Shown: piece by piece, positions 34,454 to 43,820 of the stretch | Position numbering within the stretch: position 1 is the stretch's first letter | Layout of the letters: each line of letters starts with the position of its first letter | From: Nocardioides sp. Root122 | Lineage (GTDB): Bacteria; Actinomycetota; Actinomycetes; Propionibacteriales; Nocardioidaceae | Reading direction: 5' to 3' | DNA: 64,000 bases | Assembly (NCBI RefSeq): GCF_001425025.1 | Contig: NZ_LMDE01000011.1 | Coordinates: forward strand, 186,001-250,000 | The notes under the pieces: generated by a model | The model's database searches: none | What the model was told of the DNA's origin: nothing | Seen by the model: only the letters and a program-made list of their open reading frames with translations | Position numbers and translations under genes: made by a program

Positions 34454-34984
34454 ATGACGATCACTCGGTTGCTCGCCCGTCCGATGCTGGCCTCCATCTT
34501 CGTCGTCGGCGGCATCAACGCCCTGCGCAACAGCGAGGCCCATGCCGTCAAGGCGAAGCCGGTCACCGACCGGGTCGTCCCGCTGGCGCAGAAGGTCGTG
34601 CCCCAGGCGCCGATCCCCACGGACCCGCAGACGCTCGTGCGGATCAACGCCGGCGCCCAGCTCCTCGCTGCTGCCGCGCTCGCCACCGGCCGGGCACCGC
34701 GCCTCAGCGCCACCGTGCTCGCCGCGTCCCTGGTCCCGACCACGTTCGCCGGGCACCGCTTCTGGGAGGAGACCGACCCGCAGGCGAAGAACATGCAGCG
34801 CCTGCAGTTCGCCAAGAACGCCTCCGTCCTCGGCGGCCTCCTGCTCGCCGGCGTCGACACCGAGGGCAAGCCCGGCCTGGCCTGGCGGGCCCGCCGCGCG
34901 GCCGCCGACGTACGCCGCGAGGCCAAGCAGGTTGCCAAGGACGCCCGCCGCGAGGCGAAACTGGCCAAGGCCCAGCTCACCTGA
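34454..34984 (+). CDS. DoxX family membrane protein
   Basis: A 176-residue DoxX-type protein with four hydrophobic segments: LLARPMLASIFVVGGINAL, INAGAQLLAAAALATG, APRLSATVLAASLVPTTFAG and ASVLGGLLLAGVD. The last 40 residues are a lysine/arginine-rich helix (RRAAADVRREAKQVAKDARR), a cytosolic tail seen in actinobacterial members. DoxX proteins are linked to redox and thiol stress. It lies 18 bases before aroA and may share its transcript. Confidence 0.85.
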   Translation: MTITRLLARPMLASIFVVGGINALRNSEAHAVKAKPVTDRVVPLAQKVVPQAPIPTDPQTLVRINAGAQLLAAAALATGRAPRLSATVLAASLVPTTFAGHRFWEETDPQAKNMQRLQFAKNASVLGGLLLAGVDTEGKPGLAWRARRAAADVRREAKQVAKDARREAKLAKAQLT

Positions 34985-35002
34985 CCTCGATAGGGTGCGC
35001 GG

Positions 35003-36316
35003 GTGAGTGAGCCCGCGAGCCATGCCGTGACGTCGAGCGACCTGTGGCCGGCGCCGCGACCCCGCGACGCGGTCGACCGTGTCGTCTCGCTGCCGGGCAG
35101 CAAGTCGCTGACCAACCGCGCCCTGCTCCTGGCCGCCGTCTCCGACGGCCCCAGCGTCGTACGCCGTCCGCTGCGCTCGCGCGACACGCTGCTCATGGCT
35201 GCGGCGCTCACGGCGCTCGGCACCGGGCTGGACGACCGCGACGGCGACTGGGCCGTCACTCCCGCCTCGTGGGACGACGACGCCGTGGTCGACTGCGGCC
35301 TGGCGGGCACCGTCATGCGGTTCGTGCCGCCGGTCGCCGGGCTGGCCCGCGGCCGGGTCGACTTCGACGGCGACCCCCACATGCGCCTGCGCCCGGTCGG
35401 CCCGATGCTGTCGGCCCTCGCCGCGCTGGGCGTGCGCGTCGAGGACGGCGGCCGCGGCGCGCTGCCGTTCGCGGTGCTGGGCGAGGGTGCGGTGCCGGGC
35501 GGCACCGTGACGATCGACGCCAGCGCCTCCTCGCAGTTCGTCTCCGCCCTGCTGCTCGCCGGTGCCCGCTACGAGCGCGGCGTCGACGTACGCCACGTCG
35601 GCAAGCCGGTGCCCTCGCTCCCCCACATCGAGATGACCGTCCAGATGCTCCGCCAGCACGGCGTCGAGGTCGACGACACCGACGCGAACCGGTGGGCGGT
35701 CGCTCCCGGCCCGGTGCACGCGTTCGACCACGACATCGAGCCCGACCTCTCCAACGCGGCGCCGTTCCTCGCCCTGGGCGCCGCGACGGGCGGTCGCGTC
35801 ACCGTGACCGACTGGCCGACCGCGACCACCCAGCCGGGTGACGAGCTGCGCGAGATCCTCACCCGGATGGGGTGCGAGGTCACGCTCGCCGACGGGGACC
35901 TCACCGTGGTCGGCCCCGACCGGCTGAGCGGCGTCGACCTCGACCTGCACGACGTCGGGGAGCTCACGCCCGCCGTCGCGGCACTCTGCGCCCTGGCCGA
36001 CTCCCCGTCCCACCTGCGCGGGATCGCCCACATCCGCGGCCACGAGACCGACCGGCTCGCGGCGCTCGCCACCGAGCTCGGCCGCCTCGGGGCCGACGTC
36101 ACCGAGCGCGAGGACGGACTCTCCATCCGCCCCGCCGCGCTGCACGGCGGCACCTTCCACACCTACGCCGACCACCGGATGGCCCACGCCGCGGTGATCC
36201 TGGGCCTCGCCGTCGACGGTGTCCTCGTCGAGGACGTCGCCACCACGTCGAAGACCTTCCCCGACTTCGCCACCGCCTGGAGCCGGGCCGTGCACGGGAC
36301 CGGGGTCACCGCGTGA
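35003..36316 (+). CDS. aroA: 3-phosphoshikimate 1-carboxyvinyltransferase (EPSP synthase)
   Basis: A 437-residue EPSP synthase: [15 protein letters not shown] (substrate-binding Lys-Ser), [11 protein letters not shown], and the C-terminal [17 protein letters not shown] and [13 protein letters not shown] motifs. It transfers enolpyruvyl to shikimate-3-phosphate for aromatic amino acids. The GTG start is at 35003, and the stop overlaps rsgA by 4 bases (GTGA), as in the Rv3227-Rv3228 pair. Confidence 0.97.
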   Translation: MSEPASHAVTSSDLWPAPRPRDAVDRVVSLPGSKSLTNRALLLAAVSDGPSVVRRPLRSRDTLLMAAALTALGTGLDDRDGDWAVTPASWDDDAVVDCGLAGTVMRFVPPVAGLARGRVDFDGDPHMRLRPVGPMLSALAALGVRVEDGGRGALPFAVLGEGAVPGGTVTIDASASSQFVSALLLAGARYERGVDVRHVGKPVPSLPHIEMTVQMLRQHGVEVDDTDANRWAVAPGPVHAFDHDIEPDLSNAAPFLALGAATGGRVTVTDWPTATTQPGDELREILTRMGCEVTLADGDLTVVGPDRLSGVDLDLHDVGELTPAVAALCALADSPSHLRGIAHIRGHETDRLAALATELGRLGADVTEREDGLSIRPAALHGGTFHTYADHRMAHAAVILGLAVDGVLVEDVATTSKTFPDFATAWSRAVHGTGVTA

Positions 36317-37317
36317 CCGGCCGCTACTCCGACCACGACCAGGAGCACTACGAGCGGCCGCGCCGCCGCACCCGGCCCCGCACCAAGGACCGGCCGTCCT
36401 ACGACGACGCCGTCGACGCGCGCGTGGTGACGGTCGACCGCGGCCGCTTCACGCTGCTGCTCGACGGCCACCGGGTGATGGCGATGAAGTCGCGCCCGCT
36501 GGGCCGCAAGGGGGTCGTGGTCGGCGACCACGTCCGCGTCGTCGGCGACACGAGCGGCGCCGACGGCTCGCTGGCCCGCATCGTCGAGGTCGTCGAGCGC
36601 AGCACCACCCTGCGGCGCACGGCCGACGACGACGACCCGGTCGAGCGGGTGATCGTCTCCAACGCCGACCAGCTCGTGGTCGTGACCGCGCTGGCCGACC
36701 CCGAGCCGCGCCCACGCCTGATCGACCGCGCCCTCGTGGCGGCGTACGACGCCGGGATGGCGCCGCTCCTCTGCCTCACCAAGGCCGACCTGGCCGACCC
36801 GGAGACGCTCCTGTCGACCTACCGATCGCTCGGCGTGCCGTGGGTCGTCACCCAGCTCAAGGGCGAGGGGGCAGGCGACCTGACCGAGCTGCGCGAGCGG
36901 CTGCGGGGTCGCACCAGCGTGCTGGTCGGCCACAGCGGCGTGGGCAAGTCGACGCTGGTCAACGCGCTGGTGCCCGACGCGAAGCGCGAGGTGGGCATCG
37001 TCAACGCCGTCACCGGGCGCGGACGGCACACCTCGACCAGCGCCTACCTCCTCGAGCTCCCCGACGGTGACGGCTGGATCATCGACACCCCCGGCATCCG
37101 CTCCTTCGGCCTGGCCCATGTGAAGCCGGAGAACCTCATCGAGGCGTTCCCCGACCTCGAGGAGATGACGGAGGACTGTCCGCGAGGCTGCACCCACGGG
37201 GAGGGCGAGCCCGAGTGCGGTCTCGACGAGGCGCTCGAGGCCGGGGAGACCGACCCCGACCGGGTCGAGTCGTTCCGCCGGCTCCTCGCCGCTCGTGAGG
37301 GCGCCGTCGACTGGTAG
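36313..37317 (+). CDS. rsgA: Ribosome small subunit-dependent GTPase A
   Basis: A 334-residue circularly permuted GTPase. Order: OB fold (about 45-95), G4 motif TKAD, G1 loop [10 protein letters not shown]3 DTPG, then a zinc knuckle ([14 protein letters not shown]). It helps mature the 30S subunit. The N-terminal 30 residues are very basic. GTG start at 36313 overlaps the aroA stop, so translation is coupled. Confidence 0.96.
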   Translation: MTGRYSDHDQEHYERPRRRTRPRTKDRPSYDDAVDARVVTVDRGRFTLLLDGHRVMAMKSRPLGRKGVVVGDHVRVVGDTSGADGSLARIVEVVERSTTLRRTADDDDPVERVIVSNADQLVVVTALADPEPRPRLIDRALVAAYDAGMAPLLCLTKADLADPETLLSTYRSLGVPWVVTQLKGEGAGDLTELRERLRGRTSVLVGHSGVGKSTLVNALVPDAKREVGIVNAVTGRGRHTSTSAYLLELPDGDGWIIDTPGIRSFGLAHVKPENLIEAFPDLEEMTEDCPRGCTHGEGEPECGLDEALEAGETDPDRVESFRRLLAAREGAVDW

Positions 37318-37334
37318 GCCGCCGGCCGGAGTGC

Positions 37335-37802
37335 TCAGCCCCAGACGGACTTCGCGCCGGAGTCACCGGCGAGGAAGAGGGTGACCAGCAGGGCCACCGC
37401 GCCGGCCACCAGCAGCACCGCGGCCACGACCCCGATCGCGCCGCGCGTGGGCTGGGCTCCCCTGCCCGAGGCCAGCGCCGAGGCGCCGCCCAGCGCCCAC
37501 GCGGCGAGCACCGCGACCGGCACGAAGCCCAGGGCCACGTTGCGCAGCAGCTCACCGTGCTCCTCGTGCTCCTCGACGAGCTCCTCGAGGCGGGGACGCG
37601 ACTCCAGGAGGTCCTCGCCCGACGCCGTGGCCAGGAAGGCGCTCGCGGCGGTCAGGACGGCGAGGACCAGCAGCGGCCAGCGCAGCAGCCAGCGCCACCT
37701 CGGGACGAGTGCGTACGCCAGGGCGGTCAGGGCGGCGAGCGGCCCGAGGACCACGACGGCGTGGACGACGAGCGGGTGCAGCGGCACACCGTTGAGTTCC
37801 AT
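37335..37802 (-). CDS. DUF2231 family membrane protein
   Basis: A 155-residue protein with four predicted helices (about 8-28, 36-58, 88-108, 120-145). GVPLHPLVVHAVVVLGPLA is the DUF2231 signature, with two conserved His. Family members may bind haem or metals; function unknown. It converges with rsgA. Confidence 0.85.
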   Translation of the reverse strand: MELNGVPLHPLVVHAVVVLGPLAALTALAYALVPRWRWLLRWPLLVLAVLTAASAFLATASGEDLLESRPRLEELVEEHEEHGELLRNVALGFVPVAVLAAWALGGASALASGRGAQPTRGAIGVVAAVLLVAGAVALLVTLFLAGDSGAKSVWG

Positions 37803-37837
37803 GTGTGCAGGCTAGGGGTCGACGCTGGGAATAGCCT

Positions 37838-38737
37838 GTGGACATGCCCATCACCGGCGGCGCCGCCGACCACACCGACGACCTGCGCCTGGCGCACGTC
37901 CTGGCCGACGACGCGGACTCGCTCACGCTCGCCCGCTTCAAGGCCCTCGACCTCCACGTCATGAGCAAGCCGGACCTCACCCCGGTCACCGACGCCGACA
38001 AGGCCGTCGAGGAGGGGATCCGGCGCACGCTGTCGCGGGTCCGCTCGCGCGACGCCGTCGTGGGCGAGGAGCAGGGCACCACGGGGCACAGCCAGCGACG
38101 CTGGATCGTCGACCCGATCGACGGGACCAAGAACTACGTGCGCGGCGTGCCCGTGTGGGCCACCCTCATCGCACTGGCGATCGACGACGAGGTGGTCCTC
38201 GGCGTGGTCTCCGCCCCCCAGCTGCAGCGCCGCTGGTGGGCCTCGGCCGGCGGCGGTGCCTGGACGGGTCGCTCGCTGCTGAAGGCGACGCGGTGCGAGG
38301 TCTCCGACGTACGCCGCCTCGAGGACGCCTCGCTGAGCTACTCCTCCCTCTCGGGCTGGGACGAGCGTGACCGCCTCGACGACTTCGTCTCGCTGTCGCG
38401 CCGGTGCTGGCGCACCCGAGCCTACGGCGACTTCTGGTCCTACATGCTGCTCGCCGAGGGCGCGGTCGACATCGCGGCCGAGCCCGAGCTCGAGCTCTAC
38501 GACATGGCCGCGCTGGACGTGATCGTGCGCGAGGCCGGGGGCCGCTTCACCTCCCTCGACGGCACGGACGGCCCGTGGGGCGGCAACGCGCTCGCGACCA
38601 ACGGCCACCTGCACGAGGCGGCGCTGTCGTTCCTCGGCGCCCTGCCCGACGACGAGCTCGACCCCGACGTGCCCCGGCGCGGGCCGGGGTCGGTGAGCAA
38701 CCTGCGCGACCGCCAGACCCCGCCCGTGCTGGACTGA
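37838..38737 (+). CDS. hisN: Histidinol-phosphatase, inositol-monophosphatase family
   Basis: A 299-residue IMPase-fold phosphatase: [10 protein letters not shown] (Glu), [16 protein letters not shown] (metal-binding Asp pair) and [15 protein letters not shown]. It fits HisN, the last-but-one step of histidine synthesis (histidinol-phosphate to histidinol), as in Rv3137. The position next to rsgA is usual in actinomycetes. GTG 37838 and ATG 37844 are possible starts. Confidence 0.9.
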   Translation: MDMPITGGAADHTDDLRLAHVLADDADSLTLARFKALDLHVMSKPDLTPVTDADKAVEEGIRRTLSRVRSRDAVVGEEQGTTGHSQRRWIVDPIDGTKNYVRGVPVWATLIALAIDDEVVLGVVSAPQLQRRWWASAGGGAWTGRSLLKATRCEVSDVRRLEDASLSYSSLSGWDERDRLDDFVSLSRRCWRTRAYGDFWSYMLLAEGAVDIAAEPELELYDMAALDVIVREAGGRFTSLDGTDGPWGGNALATNGHLHEAALSFLGALPDDELDPDVPRRGPGSVSNLRDRQTPPVLD

Positions 38738-38830
38738 GGGCACGCGCGCGGGACGTTCGCCCCTGTCCCTCACGCCCCGGCTTGGCTACGGTGACTCATC
38801 CGTAGTGTCGTCGGAGAGAGGTGGAGACCC

Positions 38831-39262
38831 ATGAGGATCCAGGACGTCATCCAGCACAAGGCCAACCAGGACGTGGTGACCATCCGTCCCGACGCCACGG
38901 TCCGCGAGCTGGTCGCCCTGCTGGCCGAGCACAACGTCGGCGCCCTCGTGGTCAGCGACGACGGCGAGCGCGTCGCGGGCATCGTCAGCGAGCGCGACGT
39001 CGTACGCCGCCTGCACGCCGACGAGGCCGTGCTCGACAGCGTGGTCAGCTCGATCATGACCGCCGAGGTGCGCACCTGCTCGGGCCAGGACGGGCTCACC
39101 GACCTGATGCAGACGATGACCGAGCACCGCATCCGGCACGTCCCGGTGGTGGCCGACGAACGGCTGACCGGCATCATCAGCATCGGTGACGTGGTCAAGA
39201 GCCGCATCGGCGAGCTCGAGTTCGAGCGCGACCAGCTCGACAGCTACGTCCACCAGACCTGA
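38831..39262 (+). CDS. CBS-domain pair protein
   Basis: A 143-residue protein consisting of two CBS domains (about 6-60, 72-130): ARELVALLAEHNVGALVV-like VRELVALLAEHNVGALVV and HRIRHVPVVADERLTGIISIGDVV. CBS pairs bind adenosine nucleotides and regulate partners. GAGAGGTGGAG precedes the ATG. It matches the hypoxic-response-type stand-alone CBS proteins in shape; partner unknown. Confidence 0.9.
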   Translation: MRIQDVIQHKANQDVVTIRPDATVRELVALLAEHNVGALVVSDDGERVAGIVSERDVVRRLHADEAVLDSVVSSIMTAEVRTCSGQDGLTDLMQTMTEHRIRHVPVVADERLTGIISIGDVVKSRIGELEFERDQLDSYVHQT

Positions 39263-39302
39263 CCGCCTGGCCCCCGGGCCAGCACGAACGAATGGAGCAA
39301 GC

Positions 39303-39674
39303 GTGAGCGAGAAGCCCGACGTCGACCCGCACATGGGCGAGGCCCCCGAGGACCTGGAGGTCACCGACCTCGTCGAGGGTGACGGCGCGGAGGCCACCTC
39401 CGGCTCGACCGTCTCGGTCCACTACGTCGGCGTCGCCCACTCCACGGGCGAGGAGTTCGACGCGTCCTACAACCGCGGCACCCCGCTGCAGTTCCGCCTC
39501 GGCATCGGTCAGGTCATCTCCGGCTGGGACACCGGCGTGCAGGGCATGAAGGTCGGCGGCCGTCGTCGCCTCGTCATCCCGCCGCACCTGGGCTACGGCG
39601 ACCGTGGCGCCGGCGGCGCGATCAAGCCGGGCGAGACCCTGATCTTCGTGGTGGACCTCCTCGAGGTCCGCTGA
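39303..39674 (+). CDS. FKBP-type peptidyl-prolyl isomerase
   Basis: A 123-residue single-domain FKBP. VSVHYVGVAH, EFDASYNRG, VISGWDTGVQGMKVGGRRRL and IPPHLGYGDRGAGG give the family active site (Asp, Trp, Tyr). It catalyses prolyl cis-trans isomerisation in the cytosol; no signal peptide. GTG start at 39303 with GGAG upstream. Confidence 0.93.
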   Translation: MSEKPDVDPHMGEAPEDLEVTDLVEGDGAEATSGSTVSVHYVGVAHSTGEEFDASYNRGTPLQFRLGIGQVISGWDTGVQGMKVGGRRRLVIPPHLGYGDRGAGGAIKPGETLIFVVDLLEVR

Positions 39675-39732
39675 CCTCCAGCCGCACAGCACCACCCGCA
39701 GCACCCGACGTCGGGCGGCACTTCACCGTTCC

Positions 39733-40446
39733 TCACGCCTGCGCATCGTGGACCAGGATCGCGACCTGCACCCGGTTCTCGACGCCCAGCTTGGTGAAGA
39801 GCCGCCCGACGTGCGTCTTCACCGTCGGCACGCCCATGAAGAGCTCGGCCGCGATCTCCGCGTTGCTCTGCCCACGCGCGACACCCTCGGCCACGTCCCG
39901 CTCCCGCTCGGTGAGCCGGGCCAGTGCCGCACGGGCAGAGCCTGCGCGCTCGTGCGTCCCGGGCTGCACGGAGTCCTTCGTGACGGCGGCGATCAGCTGC
40001 GCGGTGACGCTCGGCGACAGCATCGGTTGCCCCGTGGCGACCGTCCGGACGGCCTCGACGAGACGGGCGGGCGGGGTGTCCTTGAGCAGGAACCCCGCGG
40101 CCCCGACCCGGAGGGCACGGAGCACCATGTCGTCGGTGTCGAAGGTCGTCAGCACGATGATCCGCAGCGCCGGGTGCGCGGCCAGGAGCGCCTCGGTCGC
40201 GCTGAGCCCGTCGCGCACGGGCATCCGGATGTCCATCAGCACGACCTCGGCGCCGGAGCGCGGGACGACGCTCAGCGCCTCCTCGCCGTCGCCGGCCTCG
40301 GCGACGACGGTGATCCCCGACGCCCCGCCCAGCATCATCCTGAGCGCCGCTCGCACCATCGGGTCGTCGTCGACGACCGCGAGCGAGATCGCCGGAGGGG
40401 TGGTCGCGGAGCTCGCCTCGCCGGTCACGACTCCCACGGTATCCAT
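39733..40446 (-). CDS. LuxR/NarL-family response regulator
   Basis: A 237-residue regulator: receiver domain with acidic pocket in VVDDDPMVR, phospho-acceptor Asp in VLMDIRMPV, Thr/Lys in LTTFDT and LKDTP, then an HTH LuxR domain (LTERERDVAEGVARGQSNAEIA, ending KTHVGRLFTKLG). It overlaps the end of the adjacent kinase, forming a two-component pair. Targets may include the divergent ABC exporter at 41.8 kb (inference). Confidence 0.93.
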   Translation of the reverse strand: MDTVGVVTGEASSATTPPAISLAVVDDDPMVRAALRMMLGGASGITVVAEAGDGEEALSVVPRSGAEVVLMDIRMPVRDGLSATEALLAAHPALRIIVLTTFDTDDMVLRALRVGAAGFLLKDTPPARLVEAVRTVATGQPMLSPSVTAQLIAAVTKDSVQPGTHERAGSARAALARLTERERDVAEGVARGQSNAEIAAELFMGVPTVKTHVGRLFTKLGVENRVQVAILVHDAQA

Positions 40447-41618
40447 GCCCTGACGGCGTACCCGCCACTGGCGTCGACGCCGTGGTTGATCCGGCCACCC
40501 GCCAGCGCGGCGCGCTCGGCGAGGCCGATCAGGCCGAGCCCCGACGCGGGAAGGAGCGGCGGTCCCGACCCCGGCGTGACCGGCGCCGCGTTGCGCACCG
40601 CGACCACCAGCCCGTCATCGGGAGAGCCCGCGATGTCCACGGTGACGGCGGTGCCGGGGGCATGCTTGCGCGCGTTGGTGAGCGCCTCCTGCGCGATGCG
40701 GTACGCCGTCCTGCCGGTGCCCGCCGGTAGCTCGCCCTCCACCCGGTCCGAGAGCCGCACCCGCATCCCACCCGCTCGCTCCTCCGCCACCAGTCCCGCG
40801 AGGTCGTCGATGCCCGGCTGCGGGCGCTCGGGCGCCGCCTCGGTGGGACGCGTCGGGTCGCGGAGCACGCCGAGGACTGCTCGCAGGTCCGACAGCGCCC
40901 GGTGCGCGTTCTCCTCGATCGACTGGGCAGCGCTCGCCTGCTCCTCGGCGGTCAGGTCCGTGCGGTAGCCCAGCGCTCCAGCGTTCATCGCCACCAGCGA
41001 GATCCGGTGGGCCAGCACGTCGTGCATCTCGCGGGCGATGCGCGTGCGCTCGGCCGCCTGGGCCTGGGCGACGCGGGCGCGCTGCTCGCGCTCCGCCGTC
41101 TCGGCCCGGTCGCGGTAGGAGTCGACGAGCTGGCGCTGGGAGCCCATGGCGTAGCCGGTGGCGATGAGGATGCCGTTGACCAGCACCCCGAACGCGGCGG
41201 CGACCCAGAGCGGCAGCGTGTCCTCGGAGATCCCGACCTGCTCCTGCACGATCCCCGAGACCACGCCCAACGGTGCCACCAGCGCGATCAGCCGCCACCG
41301 ACGATGCGACGCCAGCGACCCGACGATCCATGTCGCCGGACCGGCGCTCGTGGCCGAGACGCAGGCGACCGCCGTCAGCACGAGCGCGATGGCGGCGGGG
41401 TGCCGGTGACGCCAGCGGATCAGCACGAAGGACAGCAGGCCCACTGCCGGGTCGCCCCACAGGTACCAGGACATCGCGGCGTCGGACGGCCGCTCCCCTG
41501 CGCTGACGAGCGGCCCGCCCCAGACCAGCAGGCTGATCGCGAGGGCGAGGGCGTAGCGCCAGGCTGCCGCCATCCGCCGGGGGCGCTGCTCGGCGACCAC
41601 CGTGTCGTCCTCGGGCAT
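40425..41618 (-). CDS. Sensor histidine kinase (HisKA_3 type)
   Basis: A 397-residue membrane kinase. Four or five hydrophobic segments lie in 18-165, then a coiled linker, HisKA_3 with phospho-His in IAREMHDVLAHRISLV, and a short HATPase with QEALTNARKHAPG and GLGLIGLAERA. It partners the LuxR regulator, which overlaps it by 22 bases. It diverges from the ABC exporter operon. Signal unknown; such kinases often sense membrane stress. Confidence 0.93.
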   Translation of the reverse strand: MPEDDTVVAEQRPRRMAAAWRYALALAISLLVWGGPLVSAGERPSDAAMSWYLWGDPAVGLLSFVLIRWRHRHPAAIALVLTAVACVSATSAGPATWIVGSLASHRRWRLIALVAPLGVVSGIVQEQVGISEDTLPLWVAAAFGVLVNGILIATGYAMGSQRQLVDSYRDRAETAEREQRARVAQAQAAERTRIAREMHDVLAHRISLVAMNAGALGYRTDLTAEEQASAAQSIEENAHRALSDLRAVLGVLRDPTRPTEAAPERPQPGIDDLAGLVAEERAGGMRVRLSDRVEGELPAGTGRTAYRIAQEALTNARKHAPGTAVTVDIAGSPDDGLVVAVRNAAPVTPGSGPPLLPASGLGLIGLAERAALAGGRINHGVDASGGYAVRAWIPWES

Positions 41619-41758
41619 GGCCCGAGGCTAGAGGACCCCGCACGCCCCACGCGTCCGACCAAGGTGTCGGCCCCGGGAGGCGGATCGATACCTGGGTCGG
41701 ATGCCGGGGAACCTTGCGTCCGATGTCCGGCACCCCTCGTCCCGTCGAGGCTCGAGAC

Positions 41759-42655
41759 ATGATCACAGTGGAGAACCTGACCAAGCGCTACGGCGGCTTC
41801 ACCGCCGTCGACGACATCTCGTTCGAGGTGCGGCCGGGGAGCGTGGTCGGCTTCCTGGGCCCGAACGGTGCCGGCAAGTCGACCGCGATGCGGATGATGA
41901 CCGGGCTGACCCCGCCCACGTCCGGCCGCGCGACGATCCTCGGCCGGACCTACCGCGAGCTGCACAACCCCGGCCGACAGGTCGGCGTCATGCTCGACGC
42001 GTCCGCCCAGCACCCGGGCCGCACGGGCCGCGAGGTGCTCCTCGTGGCCGCCATCTCCGTCGGGGTGTCCCGCACGCGGGTCGAGGAGGTGCTCGCGCTG
42101 GTCGGCCTGACCGACGCGGAGGCCGGACGCCGGGTGCGCAACTACTCCCTCGGCATGCGGCAGCGGCTCGGCATCGCGGCCGCGCTGCTGGGCGAGCCCC
42201 AGGTGCTGGTGCTCGACGAGCCGGCCAACGGCCTCGACCCGCAGGGCATCCACTGGATGCGCGGGCTGCTGCGGCGCTTCGCCGACGGCGGCGGGACCGT
42301 GCTGCTCTCGAGCCACCTCCTGCACGAGGTGCAGATCGTGGCCGACGACCTCGTGATGATCGGTCGCGGCCGGATCGTGGCGATGGGCTCGAAGGAGGAG
42401 CTGCTGAGCCGCGGTGGCACCACCGTCCACTCCACCGACGACACCCGGCTCGCCGGCCTGCTGGAGGCGGCCGACGTGCCCGTCACCCGCACCGGCTCCG
42501 GGCTCGTCGTCGACGCCGAGCCCGGCGTGGTCGGCAGGATCGCCGCCGAGGAGCGCGTCGTGCTCCTCGAGCTGCGCTCCGGGGGCTCCGAAGGCCTCGA
42601 AGAGATGTTCCTCGGCCTCACGGCCGCCACCTCACGCGTTGGAGACGCAGCATGA
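41759..42655 (+). CDS. ABC transporter ATP-binding protein
   Basis: A 298-residue ATPase: Walker A GPNGAGKST, Q-loop region, signature NYSLGMRQRLG, Walker B VLVLDEPANGLDP and H-loop SSHLL. It belongs to the DrrA/CcmA-like exporter family. ATG 41759 has GAGG 8 bases upstream; a start at 41714 is open. It overlaps the permease by 4 bases. Substrate could be a peptide, drug or lipid. Confidence 0.94.
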   Translation: MITVENLTKRYGGFTAVDDISFEVRPGSVVGFLGPNGAGKSTAMRMMTGLTPPTSGRATILGRTYRELHNPGRQVGVMLDASAQHPGRTGREVLLVAAISVGVSRTRVEEVLALVGLTDAEAGRRVRNYSLGMRQRLGIAAALLGEPQVLVLDEPANGLDPQGIHWMRGLLRRFADGGGTVLLSSHLLHEVQIVADDLVMIGRGRIVAMGSKEELLSRGGTTVHSTDDTRLAGLLEAADVPVTRTGSGLVVDAEPGVVGRIAAEERVVLLELRSGGSEGLEEMFLGLTAATSRVGDAA

Positions 42656-43467
42656 GCTCGACCGAGACGAGCACCGCCCGGACGACCGACACGCCGGCCG
42701 TCGGCAGGGACGGCGTACGCACTCCGGAGGCGCTGCCCGGGCGCCCGGGGGTCCCGTTCGGGCGCACCCTGCACGCCGAGCTGCGCAAGATGGTCGACAC
42801 CCGCGCCGGCCGCTGGATGGTCATCGTGATGGCGGCCGTCGCCGCGCTCATCCTGGTCGCGTTCCTCATCTGGGGTCCGGCCGAGGACGCCTCCTTCTCG
42901 GGGCTGCTCGAGCTGTCGACGCTGCCGCTGGCGATGCTGCTGCCGGTCCTCGGCATCATGGCCGCGACGGCCGAGTGGAGCCAGCGCACCGGGCTGGTCA
43001 CCTTCACCCTCGAGCCGCACCGCGGACGGGTGGTGCTCGCGAAGGTGCTGGCCGCGCTCGCGCTGGCTCTGGTCGTGCTCGTCGTGGCCGTGGCCGCGTC
43101 GGCGCTGGCCAACGTCGCCGGCGGCACCGGTGAGTGGGACCTCTCCGCAGCAGCCGCGGGCGGCCTCGTGCTCGCCCTGCTGATCTACGTCCTGCAGGGC
43201 GTCGCGTTCGGCCTGCTGTTCCTCAACACACCGGTCGCGATCGTCTCGGTGCTGGTGCTGCCGACCGTGTGGTCCATTGCCACCACGGCGATCTCGTCAC
43301 TGCAGGACATCGGCCGGTGGCTGAACCTCGACCTCGTGACCCAGCCGCTGTTCGCCGGCGAGATGGGTGGCCGGGACTGGGCGCAGCTCGGGACCGCACT
43401 CGCCGTGTGGGTGCTGCTGCCCCTGGCGGTCGGGACCCACCGCGTCCTGCACCGCGAGGTGAAGTAG
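42652..43467 (+). CDS. ABC transporter permease
   Basis: A 271-residue permease with six hydrophobic segments after a 45-residue cytosolic start (VIVMAAVAALILVAFLIW, LELSTLPLAMLLPVLGIMA, and more to the C-terminus). It pairs with the overlapping ATPase (ATGA). The set (kinase and regulator facing an ABC exporter) is typical of self-resistance or envelope-stress exporters. Confidence 0.92.
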   Translation: MSSTETSTARTTDTPAVGRDGVRTPEALPGRPGVPFGRTLHAELRKMVDTRAGRWMVIVMAAVAALILVAFLIWGPAEDASFSGLLELSTLPLAMLLPVLGIMAATAEWSQRTGLVTFTLEPHRGRVVLAKVLAALALALVVLVVAVAASALANVAGGTGEWDLSAAAAGGLVLALLIYVLQGVAFGLLFLNTPVAIVSVLVLPTVWSIATTAISSLQDIGRWLNLDLVTQPLFAGEMGGRDWAQLGTALAVWVLLPLAVGTHRVLHREVK

Positions 43468-43490
43468 CACCTCGCGACCCTCACCGCCTC

Positions 43491-43748
43491 TCACCAGGGG
43501 ACGTCGATCTCGACCTCTCCGGTGGCGACCCGGGCCGCCAGCCCGCCCAGCGTGACCACGTCACCGGGGACGAGCTGGCGGCCCCGCCGCGTCTCGACCT
43601 CGCCGTTGACCGTGACCGCGCCGTCGGCCAGGACGGGCTTGGCGTCGGAGCCGCTCTCGATCAGGTTGGCCAGCTTGAGGAACTGGCCCAGCCGGATCGA
43701 CTCGTCGCGGATCGGCACGTCCATGGGCTCGGGTTCGCCGGGTGTCAT
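43491..43748 (-). CDS. S4-domain RNA-binding protein (YbcJ-like)
   Basis: An 85-residue S4 domain: IRLGQFLKLANLIESGSDAK, then GAVTVNGEVETRRGRQL. It resembles YbcJ/YaaA small S4 proteins that bind structured RNA, likely in ribosome biology. It converges with the ABC permease. Confidence 0.88.
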   Translation of the reverse strand: MTPGEPEPMDVPIRDESIRLGQFLKLANLIESGSDAKPVLADGAVTVNGEVETRRGRQLVPGDVVTLGGLAARVATGEVEIDVPW

Positions 43749-43820
43749 GGGTCAAGTGAACACTGTCGCGTGCCAAGGTTGGCACCCACCACCGCGCCGT
43801 CCTCAGGGGGAGATCCACCG

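Noticed and set aside
32350..35505. Long minus-strand frames (over 1000 codons) opposite the sigma fusion and aroA
   Set aside because: The residues are Arg/Gly/Val repeats mirrored from the PT-rich coding repeat; the plus strand has clear domains.
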